Shown: piece by piece, positions 57,355 through 64,000 of the stretch
Numbering within the stretch: position 1 is the first letter of the stretch
Layout: the number at the start of each line of letters is the position of its first letter
NCBI GenBank assembly: GCA_007753675.1
Contig: CP036432.1
Coordinates: 2,764,394-2,828,393, forward strand
Length of the DNA: 64,000 nt
Source: Stieleria magnilauensis
Lineage (GTDB): Bacteria; Planctomycetota; Planctomycetia; Pirellulales; Pirellulaceae
Reading direction: 5' to 3'
Notes under the pieces: generated by a model
Told to the model about the DNA's origin: nothing
Databases searched by the model: none
What the model saw: the letters and a program-made list of their open reading frames with translations, nothing else
Position numbers and translations under genes: made by a program

Positions 57355-58086
57355 TTAACGCATCACGCCGGTGTCCCGAATCGCGAAAACTTCCACGTCG
57401 ACGCCGGGAGAGTAGTGCGCCAGTGCTGGGCGCTGACCAAGTTCTGGCAAACCGGCCGCGGTGATCAGCTGATCGGCCATCTCCGTGACCTCCGCGGTCC
57501 AGACGTCATAGGGTTCATGATGGACTTGACCACAAAACACACGTCCTTTCTTTTCGACAAACAATAGGTAGCGTTCGAACAAAAAGTGTTCCAGCGATTC
57601 GGGAGCGGAGGGCCCCAGCTGTTCTGCCACCCGAAACGACACCCGGTGCTCGGCCGCTCCACCACGCCGAACGCTCTGGTAGCGGGACGTGTCATCGGAG
57701 TCATCAACCGACATCCGAGCGTAATAGTAGGGCAGAGCCCAACCGATGCGTGCGGCGATCACCGCCAATCGGGAACTCGCATCGAGCGAAAAAAAGTAAA
57801 CGCCCGGACGATCGTTGTGCGTCACATAAGTTCGGACGTTGGTCTCCAAAAAGTTAAACGCGAGCCGACGGGGCAGCCAGGATGGTCGGATGTCCCGCAT
57901 CTTGAAGGGAACGATGCCGACATACGCTCGGCCCTGGAACGTGTCCAAGTCCATCGCTGCAGGGACATGCGGGCGAAGCGTTTCGGGGTCGATCTCCCAA
58001 TGGCAAAACAACAGCGATTCCCAACGCTGCGTTCCCGCATTCGCTCCGCCAGGTCGTCTCGAAGGTGTCATTCGATCGATCATCAT
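57355..58086 (-). CDS. DUF2071 (YqjF-like) protein
   Basis: About 243 residues from the ATG at 58086; ATGs at 58083 and 58071 and the frame to 58113 are alternatives. The opening WESLLFCHWEIDPETLRPHVPAAMDLDTFQGRAYVGIVPFKM and the middle FLETNVRTYVTHNDRPGVYFFSLDASS are typical of DUF2071, an acetoacetate-decarboxylase-like fold of unknown function. Standard length. It stands alone, facing away from the DUF3859 gene. Confidence 0.85.
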   Translation of the reverse strand: MMIDRMTPSRRPGGANAGTQRWESLLFCHWEIDPETLRPHVPAAMDLDTFQGRAYVGIVPFKMRDIRPSWLPRRLAFNFLETNVRTYVTHNDRPGVYFFSLDASSRLAVIAARIGWALPYYYARMSVDDSDDTSRYQSVRRGGAAEHRVSFRVAEQLGPSAPESLEHFLFERYLLFVEKKGRVFCGQVHHEPYDVWTAEVTEMADQLITAAGLPELGQRPALAHYSPGVDVEVFAIRDTGVMR

Positions 58087-58182
58087 CCGCTCTTCGGTTG
58101 GCTCGGGAAACACACGGCGATCATTGTTTATTGGCGGTAGCGCGCGAGGCCAATACGGCTAAATCGAGATCAATGGGCGCCG

Positions 58183-58372
58183 CTCGCGCTGGCGCGAACC
58201 GGCTGATGTCAATCGATCATCAGCCGTTTGGCGCGAGCCTACGGGGCTGCCCTGGTCAAAACCTTGTCGATTCAGCGGTATTGGGCGCGAGCCCACCGGT
58301 GTTTCGGTGTCGATGCTGAACCGGGCCGCTCGCGGCCTACCGCTAATCTTAGCTTCACAGCGATGCCTACCG
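58183..58372. repeat. two adjoining intergenic repeats (palindromic families)
   Basis: 58183-58248 is an inverted copy of the repeat at 53796-53854 (GGCTGATGTCAATCGATCAT centre, flanked by GCGCGAACC and GGCGCGAGCCTACGG). 58268-58372 is a diverged copy of the fold-back family, with GGGCGCGAGCCCACCGG and CCTACCGCTAAT arms and a TTCACAGCGATGCC outer end. They lie between divergent genes. Confidence 0.65.
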
Positions 58373-58430
58373 CCCCAATGTAGCGACGGCTGCTTGTTGA
58401 GCGTGAACCGTGATCGGCTAAGATGGTTCG

Positions 58431-58886
58431 ATGGCCAAACAAAGACCCGAAGTCAGCGTCCGAACGCATGGACTGTATTCGAAATGGGATTCCGGATCGA
58501 AGGAGTTGCCCGCGTTTCTGGAATCCACCACACGCATCCCTGCCAAAGTCGACGTCGAATTTGGTTTGGTGATCAACGTGGTCGGTGGCAAGAATCTACA
58601 ACTTCATTACTGTATCGATCACCCCGGCATTCGGGACGCCAAGGGCAAGCGACGTCCACCCTTCGAAGACGTGGTCTATGTGAAGACCAACGACTGGGAT
58701 TTCTACTTGGGCGACACCATCTGGGAACCTATCGAGGACAAGCTGGGCACATGGCGGATGACGTTAACGCTGGAGGGCCAAATCGTGGCCGACCAACGTT
58801 TTGAAGTCTATCGCCCGGCGAACAAACGACGCGTCGCCAGGCCCTTGCGTCATCAATATCGCCTGGTCTGGATCCCCGGACTCTAG
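58431..58886 (+). CDS. DUF3859 domain protein
   Basis: 151 residues, soluble. The sequence VEFGLVINVVGGKNLQLHYCIDHPGIRDAKGK and NDWDFYLGDTIWEPIEDKLGTWRMTLTLEGQ fits the DUF3859 family, predicted beta-sandwich proteins of unknown function. Full length; ATG at 58431. No operon partners. Confidence 0.85.
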   Translation: MAKQRPEVSVRTHGLYSKWDSGSKELPAFLESTTRIPAKVDVEFGLVINVVGGKNLQLHYCIDHPGIRDAKGKRRPPFEDVVYVKTNDWDFYLGDTIWEPIEDKLGTWRMTLTLEGQIVADQRFEVYRPANKRRVARPLRHQYRLVWIPGL

Positions 58887-58902
58887 ATTCGGTCGGACCC
58901 GC

Positions 58903-58987
58903 GACAAGAAAATGGCTGCTGAGAAAATGTCGGAACCCCACCGCCGCTTTCCAGGCGTTCCATTTTCTTGTCACCCATTTTCTTGTC
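58903..58987. repeat. inverted/direct repeat of CCATTTTCTTGTC
   Basis: GACAAGAAAATGG at 58903-58915 is the inverse of CCATTTTCTTGTC at 58960-58972, which is directly repeated at 58975-58987. The inverted pair could close a stem with a 44-nt loop just after the DUF3859 stop. Confidence 0.7.
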
Positions 58988-59056
58988 GATCGAATCAGCG
59001 GCATCACAATCTTTCTGCCGCCTTCGCAAGCTGGAAGCTTACGCCACCGGGATCGC

Positions 59057-60049
59057 TCAAAACTCGCGGGCGCTGCTTTCGGTCGGTGAAGGAAAATCCT
59101 CTGGCACGTCGGTCAAGGTCACGTCGCCGGTCGCCGCCCATTCGCATCCGCGAACCAGGGTGGTGATGAATCCGACGCCGCTGAAGGACACCGCATCGTG
59201 GCCCATCGTCGTGTGAAAGATCCGTCCCTCGCCGTAATCGATCGTCATCAGCTTCGGTTCGTGACGACCGGTCCCTTTGTATTTGGGGTCGGCGTAGGCG
59301 GTCGCCAGGATCGTCATGTTGACGGCCGGTCCGCGAAGCTTTTGATAGAGTTCATCCTTGGTGTGCATCCAGGCGCTCGGCAAACCTTTGACGATGGGGT
59401 GGTCGGGGGTTCGCACGATCACTTGGTACTCGTGTGCCGGTCCGTGGTTGCCGCCCGGCCCGGCGCTGGTGTCACGAACGACTTCACCATCCAGATTGAT
59501 GTACACATACGGGCCCGACTGTTCGTTTCGGCCTCCCCATCCACCGATGCCGATCATCTTGTTGAATTCATTCCACTCAGCGAACGAGTTGTCGGCGGCG
59601 TGAATCACGACCAAGCCGCCACCGCCGTCGACAAAGTTCTCCAGTGCCTTTTGAGTTTCTTGCGGCCACGGTGCGGCGTTCCAACCGAAGTTGCTGATCA
59701 CGACGTCATAGTCGGAAAACGTTGGACTGAAGTCGGGATCCGTTTTCGGCTGGGGCAGATCCTGGTAGGTCTTGCCGTCCTTGAGCGGGAATTGTTCGAG
59801 CAGTTTGCCGCCTTTCCAGGTGAACTGCGTCCGCTCAATCTCGACGGTGAAGCGTCCCGAATCTTCCAAGTACTTCTTGGTCATCATCGTCGTCTGGGGC
59901 CAAGCGGTGTGATTGTTCTGGCCGTCGATGATCAGCGCCCGCAGTTTTGCATCGGCTGCGCCCGCCTGGCTGAGGAATCCCGGAAGGGCGGCGATGACAA
60001 AGACGGGCAACAGTGCAACGCTGATCGCGCGGCGAGTGACTCGATTCAT
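59057..60049 (-). CDS. secreted ThuA-domain protein
   Basis: 330 residues. A signal peptide (AISVALLPVFVIAALPGFLSQAGAAD) precedes a ThuA (class I GATase-like) domain: KLRALIIDGQNNHTAWPQTT, YDVVISNFGWNAAPWP, GGGLVVIHAADNSFAEWNEFNKM and ATAYADPKYKGTGRHEPKLMTIDYGEGRIFHTTMGHD. Members are linked to sugar use (trehalose utilisation), but the reaction is unclear. Common as multiple paralogues in Planctomycetes. Confidence 0.88.
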   Translation of the reverse strand: MNRVTRRAISVALLPVFVIAALPGFLSQAGAADAKLRALIIDGQNNHTAWPQTTMMTKKYLEDSGRFTVEIERTQFTWKGGKLLEQFPLKDGKTYQDLPQPKTDPDFSPTFSDYDVVISNFGWNAAPWPQETQKALENFVDGGGGLVVIHAADNSFAEWNEFNKMIGIGGWGGRNEQSGPYVYINLDGEVVRDTSAGPGGNHGPAHEYQVIVRTPDHPIVKGLPSAWMHTKDELYQKLRGPAVNMTILATAYADPKYKGTGRHEPKLMTIDYGEGRIFHTTMGHDAVSFSGVGFITTLVRGCEWAATGDVTLTDVPEDFPSPTESSAREF

Positions 60050-60218
60050 GATGGTGATGGCGTACGTAAAAGGTTAGACGGTGAGAAAAAGAGTGGACGG
60101 ATCAAACGTGAGAGGTGCGACGATCACCAGCGGATTCGCGCCGGCATCGATGATTGCCGCGCGACCATTGTAGCTTGGCGCGATCCCAGACGTTGCCGGC
60201 GAACGATGGCTCCGGCAA

Positions 60219-60255
60219 AGAAAAAAGCCCCTCGCGATCGCTCGCGAAGGGCTTT
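60219..60255 (-). terminator. Rho-independent terminator for the DUF1559/lipoprotein pair
   Basis: On the minus strand AAAGCCCTTCGCGA pairs with TCGCGAGGGGCTTT (one mismatch), followed by a run of six T. It is 40 bp past the stop of the small lipoprotein gene, as expected for an operon end. Confidence 0.85.
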
Positions 60256-60293
60256 GCTGGTCAGCAACGGGTGCTGTCTCGGTCGACACCGAT

Positions 60294-60485
60294 CTATTCG
60301 GCCGCATCCTCGTCCGGCTCGGCGTCGTTTTGAACGTTTGCGTCTTCGGCGATCATTCGTTCGTAATCCGCAAACGCTTGCTCGTCGGCGTTCTGCATCA
60401 CATTGGACGGTTGTGGATCACCACATCCGGCCAACGGCAACGTCAAGCCGACGAAGCAAACGAGCCATGAAAACCGCTTTCTCAT
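60294..60485 (-). CDS. small lipoprotein following DUF1559 gene
   Basis: About 63 residues from the ATG at 60485 (ATG 60494 also possible; AGGATG upstream favours the inner start). A signal peptide ends in the lipobox LAGC with Cys at about residue 21. The remaining 40 residues are acidic (DAEPDEDAAE end). It is 29 bp after the DUF1559 stop and before a clear terminator, so it is the second gene of that transcript. Small lipoproteins in this position are frequent in Planctomycetes; function unknown. Confidence 0.8.
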   Translation of the reverse strand: MRKRFSWLVCFVGLTLPLAGCGDPQPSNVMQNADEQAFADYERMIAEDANVQNDAEPDEDAAE

Positions 60486-60514
60486 TGCAATCATCCTGTG
60501 GTTGATCGGGAACG

Positions 60515-61768
60515 TTACTGATTGAGTTGTTCTTCAATCGTTTCGTTGCTCGCCCGGGTTCCCAGTGCACCCCACAATCCGTAGGGGCTGATGTTGCCGG
60601 GCGATTGCCCACCGTTACCGTTTCGCCAAACCATTCCGGCGCGACTGTTTCCGGCTTCGACCGAATCGGTCATGAACACCACCGCTCCGTCTCCCATCAG
60701 GATGTGAGCCCCGCCCTGGTGGCGACTGCTCGGAGGCGCGAGGAACGTGCCCCCAGGATTCCGTTGGGCGCAGATTTCTGAGTTCGGCGGCAGAATGGTA
60801 TGCATCGACGTCATCTCGACGCGGTGATCGGCCCAGCGGAATCCGCGCCCGTTGGTGCGGTTCATCATCCGCAGGTTGGGCTCCCAGAATCGTGGACGAT
60901 CGGGATCGATGTAGCCCTGATCTTCGCACCATTTCGGATTGTCACGAATGAACGCCCAGGCTTGAGTCGGTTCGTGGTCGGCCAAGGTCCGTTTGTCCCG
61001 GTCGCCCAAATCGGTCGCGATTTCGCCCATCGCGATGGTGTTGGACAAGCCGTCGATCACGTCACGGAACTTGGCCCGTTTGTGTTGGACAAACATGCCG
61101 CGGTCGGCGGCCTGAGAGTGTCGCATCCAGCCACTGGTTTCGGGGTACGATCCGTCCTCGGGCCTGGGGAATTGTCGCCCACCGCGAATCGACCAATAGC
61201 AGGAATCACCAAGATTGACGGCATAGTTGGTCCGTCCCAACGCCGGCAAGCCGACGCCCGGGTCACTCGGGCAACGCAAGGTCGGAACCTCCGTCGACCA
61301 AGGGATGTACCTCGCCTGACTGGGCACGGGACCCATCGCCGGCCAAGGCGGATTGTAAACCACCGTCGAGTCGATGGCGTCTTTGTTGTTGGGATTGGAG
61401 ATTTGGTCCCAGATCCCTTGTTGTTCCATGAAGGGCGTCAAACCGACCAGGGCACTCAACCGCCAGGAGTTGGAGTGGGAATAGTTTCGCCACCAGTCGT
61501 GGGTGGGACCGGACTGGCCGAACGATGGGGCAAAGGATGTCCCACCACTGGTCGTTCCCACGCCATGCATCGGCAATTCTTTGTAAGCCGCGTGGTAATT
61601 GTGCACGGCAATGCCGATTTGCCGAAAGTTGTTGCTGCAGCTCATTCGCCGAGCTGCTTCGCGGGCTGCTTGAACCGCTGGCAGCAGCAGTCCGACCAAA
61701 ATGCCAATGATGGCGATAACCACCAAAAGCTCCACAAGTGTGAAGCCAGATCTCACATGCCGTTTCAT
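60515..61768 (-). CDS. DUF1559 protein with prepilin N-terminus
   Basis: About 417 residues. The ATG at 61768 has a perfect GGAGG site upstream, and the protein opens with a type IV prepilin leader and helix ([35 protein letters not shown]). The DUF1559 body has [14 protein letters not shown] near its start, several Cys, and ends in a [17 protein letters not shown] segment. These are numerous planctomycete secreted pseudopilin-like proteins, thought to form pili-like or surface structures. Co-transcribed with the small lipoprotein gene. Confidence 0.93.
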   Translation of the reverse strand: MKRHVRSGFTLVELLVVIAIIGILVGLLLPAVQAAREAARRMSCSNNFRQIGIAVHNYHAAYKELPMHGVGTTSGGTSFAPSFGQSGPTHDWWRNYSHSNSWRLSALVGLTPFMEQQGIWDQISNPNNKDAIDSTVVYNPPWPAMGPVPSQARYIPWSTEVPTLRCPSDPGVGLPALGRTNYAVNLGDSCYWSIRGGRQFPRPEDGSYPETSGWMRHSQAADRGMFVQHKRAKFRDVIDGLSNTIAMGEIATDLGDRDKRTLADHEPTQAWAFIRDNPKWCEDQGYIDPDRPRFWEPNLRMMNRTNGRGFRWADHRVEMTSMHTILPPNSEICAQRNPGGTFLAPPSSRHQGGAHILMGDGAVVFMTDSVEAGNSRAGMVWRNGNGGQSPGNISPYGLWGALGTRASNETIEEQLNQ

Positions 61769-62163
61769 GTGAACCTCCAAAAAGAACAAGGGAAAAGAGA
61801 ACGGGTACGTCTCCAATCTATTCCTTTTAGGGGCGGTTCTACCGTCTAAAAGTCTGGGTTAATGCGAAAGAGTCCCGCGCTTATGGAAAATCGGTCATGA
61901 TTTGGCAATAGTCCCGCGACAGGTTGCAGATCTCGTGAGCAACTGCCAAGCGGGGATTCCTGTGCGTTGAAATCCTTCAGCGACGGTGTGAAGCACTTTT
62001 TAGCGGTAGGGCGCGAGCCCTCCGGTGTTTCGGGAACGATGAGGGACCGGAGGGCTTGCGCCCTGCCGCGAACAACACGAAAAACGCAGGGAATAAATGC
62101 TTCACAGCATTGCCTGGCCGGGTGGGTCAAGGAGCGTCAGCGACGATGGCCCACCAAAAAAGC
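61769..62163. repeat. intergenic region with fold-back (MITE-like) repeat, copy 3
   Basis: 61986-62115 is a close copy of the 53552-53689 element (GGTGTGAAGCAC outer left, ATGCTTCACAGCATTGCC outer right, and the GGGCGCGAGCCCTCCGGTG / CCGGAGGGCTTGCGCCCTG core). The bases before it (61769-61985) hold the 5' region of the DUF1559 gene; no other gene is seen. Confidence 0.8.
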
Positions 62164-62943
62164 TTAGCGACCGTCGCGGAGTCGATAGCCGAGGAAATTG
62201 TCGAGTTCCGTTTCGGCTTCGATCTTGGCGATCGTGTCTTCGATGTCGTATTCGACCCGGTGGAAGAAGACTTGCTGCTGGTCGTAGATGACATAGCAGC
62301 TGCGCGGGTCCAGATCCCGTGGCTGGCCGACGCTGCCGACATTGATCATCAGCCGGGCCGACGGATCACTGACGTCGTAGCCTTCGGGCACCTCGCCCGG
62401 CCGAATGAAATTCAGGTCGGTGGTAAAAATCCCGGGGACGTGGGTGTGGCCTTGGAAGCACAAATGGGGGACCAGCGAAAACAGCTTTTCCATTTTCTTG
62501 CTGTTCTGGATGTCTTCGGGCATCACGTATTCGTTGGTCGGCCCGCGTGGTGACCCGTGCACGAACAGGACGTTTTCTTCGCGGATCGTTCGTGGCAGAC
62601 CACACAAGAAATCCAGCCGACGTCGTGACGCGGAGGGCTGTTGATCGTCTCCTGCGGCAGCCCCGGCATGGTTTTCCAGTTTGCTGCGCGTCCAAAAGAT
62701 GGCCTGTTCGGCCGCGGCATTGAAGCCTTCGGGATCGAACAGGGCGCTGCTGTCGTGGTTGCCGAGCACACAGAACCCGAACTCCATCACGACATCGAGG
62801 CACTCGCAGGGCTGGGGGCCGTAACCGACGACGTCGCCCAAGCACACGATGCGATCGACCTGTTGGGTTTGAACATGCGCCAACACGGCCTGGAGCGCAG
62901 TCAGGTTGCCGTGAATATCGCTTAGAATCGCGGTTCGGGTCAC
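62164..62943 (-). CDS. metallophosphoesterase, paralogue A
   Basis: 259 residues. Calcineurin-like motifs: LSDIHGNLTAL, CLGDVVGYGPQPCECLD, LGNHDSSALFD, VHGSPRGPTNEYV and GHTHVPGIF. It resembles the YfcE/MJ0936-like single-domain phosphodiesterases that use two metals; the substrate is unknown. The start is a GTG at 62943 that directly follows the TAA of paralogue B (TAAGTG), so translation is coupled. Confidence 0.9.
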   Translation of the reverse strand: MTRTAILSDIHGNLTALQAVLAHVQTQQVDRIVCLGDVVGYGPQPCECLDVVMEFGFCVLGNHDSSALFDPEGFNAAAEQAIFWTRSKLENHAGAAAGDDQQPSASRRRLDFLCGLPRTIREENVLFVHGSPRGPTNEYVMPEDIQNSKKMEKLFSLVPHLCFQGHTHVPGIFTTDLNFIRPGEVPEGYDVSDPSARLMINVGSVGQPRDLDPRSCYVIYDQQQVFFHRVEYDIEDTIAKIEAETELDNFLGYRLRDGR

Positions 62944-63711
62944 TTAACGTCCGTGTTTGATGCGGTCGCCGAGTTGATCAGACAAGTCGGCTTCGGCGTA
63001 GATCTTGTTGGCTGTCGTCTCAATGTCGTATTCGACTCTGCGGTAGGTCACTGTGGGGCCACCGGCGGCGTCTTTGTCCAAGATGACATAGCACGCCCGA
63101 TTGTCTTCGTCCCGCGGTTGGCCGACGCTGCCGACGTTGATCATCGCTTTTTCGCTGGTCAGCTGATAATGGTAGTCGCATTCATCGGGCTGGATGAATT
63201 CGCAGTTCGTCGTGAAGATCCCCGGCAGATGGGTGTGTCCCATGAAGCAGTATTGCTTGACTTTGCCGAACAGGATTTCCATTTTTCGCTGATCGAAGAT
63301 GTACTCCGGAAAAACGTACTCGTTGGTCGGGTCCCGTGGCGAGCCGTGGACGAACTTGAATTGATCGTCGTCGTGGTAGCGTGGCAATTCGCCGAGGAAG
63401 TCCCAGCGTCCGTTGACCTGGGCGGCGCTACCGGGGCCGTTATCCAATTGGTCACGTGTCCAGTAGATCGCCTGCAGCGCCATCGGGTTGAAGCCGTCGG
63501 GATCGAACAAGGCCGCCTGATCGTGGTTTCCCAGGATCGTGACCGTGCAGTTCTTCATCACCTGGTCCAAGCATTCGCAGGGATTGGGCCCATAGCCAAT
63601 GATGTCCCCCAAGCAGTAAATTTCATCTACCGATTGGGAACGGATATCGGCCAGAACCGCGAGCAGCGCTTCAAGGTTGCCGTGAATGTCGCTGATCAGG
63701 GCTCGCTTCAC
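62944..63711 (-). CDS. metallophosphoesterase, paralogue B
   Basis: 255 residues from the GTG at 63711. Same motifs as paralogue A: ISDIHGNLEALLAVL, CLGDIIGYGPNPCECLD, LGNHDQAALFD, VHGSPRDPTNEYV and GHTHLPGIF. The two proteins are clearly related along their whole length, evidence of tandem duplication. Upstream in the same unit as paralogue A. Confidence 0.9.
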   Translation of the reverse strand: MKRALISDIHGNLEALLAVLADIRSQSVDEIYCLGDIIGYGPNPCECLDQVMKNCTVTILGNHDQAALFDPDGFNPMALQAIYWTRDQLDNGPGSAAQVNGRWDFLGELPRYHDDDQFKFVHGSPRDPTNEYVFPEYIFDQRKMEILFGKVKQYCFMGHTHLPGIFTTNCEFIQPDECDYHYQLTSEKAMINVGSVGQPRDEDNRACYVILDKDAAGGPTVTYRRVEYDIETTANKIYAEADLSDQLGDRIKHGR

Positions 63712-63885
63712 TGTGTTGGTCCTGGCGGGGAAATAAGGGCTGACGTTTTAAAATGGCGTTCTACTAAACGAATCCATCGGGTCAGCGAATTGTAAAGGTA
63801 ATCAAATTTTCGCGACAATCCCACGGCAGAGACGCGAATCGGAGCATCGGACGCCGCATTATTTCTAGTTTCGTTACGACCATTG

Positions 63886-64000
63886 ATGATTCAGCTCGCC
63901 CTCGAAACCACCGGAACCAACGGATCGCTTGCGGTATTGGACGGCAAATCCGTGCTGTGGGATTGCCGATTCGGTGTCCTGCGACGGACCGCCGCAGACA
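63886..64000 (+). CDS. tsaB: TsaB-like protein, truncated by the window end
   Basis: The first 38 codons from the ATG at 63886 read MIQLALETTGTNGSLAVLDG and continue. This is the start of an ASKHA fold typical of TsaB, partner of TsaD in making the t6A37 tRNA modification. The gene runs off the window, so the assignment rests on this short N-terminus only. Confidence 0.7.
   Translation, partial: MIQLALETTGTNGSLAVLDGKSVLWDCRFGVLRRTAAD

Noticed and set aside
1..64000. tRNA, rRNA and known riboswitches
   Set aside because: I looked for the usual T-loop, anticodon-arm and rRNA core sequences by eye in the gaps and saw none. A covariance-model search would be decisive and could still find a divergent one.

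Overview
The window is high-GC chromosomal DNA that reads as a member of the Planctomycetes, most likely the Pirellulaceae (Rhodopirellula/Rubripirellula-like). The evidence is a DUF1559 pseudopilin-like protein with a small lipoprotein behind it, a secreted sulfatase, a ThuA protein, a MoxR/DUF58/BatA/VWA cluster, CxxCH-bearing secreted proteins, an alternative complex III (ACIII) operon next to a caa3-type oxidase, and many short palindromic intergenic repeats. The genus cannot be fixed from the sequence alone. I saw no rRNA, tRNA, convincing CRISPR array, phage or plasmid module.

Region by region. 1-2045: a secreted hypothetical and an acidic hypothetical, convergent on a strong terminator hairpin. 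2046-6386: repeat-rich DNA around an IS200/REP-associated (RAYT-like) transposase and a secreted mono-CxxCH protein, with about two dozen copies of a GGGTCTGTCCCC-type palindrome. 6387-8765: a PLP-dependent dehydratase/racemase and a secreted thioredoxin-fold/PDZ protein. 8997-18437: MoxR, DUF58, BatA-like VWA, a lipoprotein, a Wza-like polysaccharide export lipoprotein, and a large VWA/GATase-like membrane protein. 18502-21694: a DUF2092-like protein, DusB, and a predicted outer-membrane barrel. 22044-30649: a 1131-residue membrane-anchored coiled-coil protein, an S4 protein, IF-3, a Nif3-family protein, a GT2 glycosyltransferase and a probable BshC-like protein. 30645-37297: a 35-bp palindromic tandem array, an LRR protein, a membrane-anchored protein followed by a fused MlaF-MlaE-type transporter, and a sulfatase. 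37359-38366: folK with a long C-terminal extension.

38548-53530 is the functional core: a respiratory supercluster actA-actB-actC-actDE(fused)-actF-small membrane protein-SCO-coxB-coxA-coxC-coxD. It would carry electrons from quinol through ACIII to the heme c fused to CoxB and on to O2, with the SCO protein assisting CuA assembly. Histidine-rich tails and inserts occur in ActB and CoxC.

54021-64000: a terpenoid-cyclase-fold membrane protein, a seven-heme cytochrome c, DUF2071, DUF3859, ThuA, a lipoprotein and a DUF1559 protein, two tandem metallophosphoesterases and the start of tsaB. Several intergenic gaps here and at 27.6, 35.3, 53.6, 58.2 and 62.0 kb carry members of at least three interspersed palindromic repeat families, including a MITE-like fold-back element with 19-bp terminal inverted repeats.
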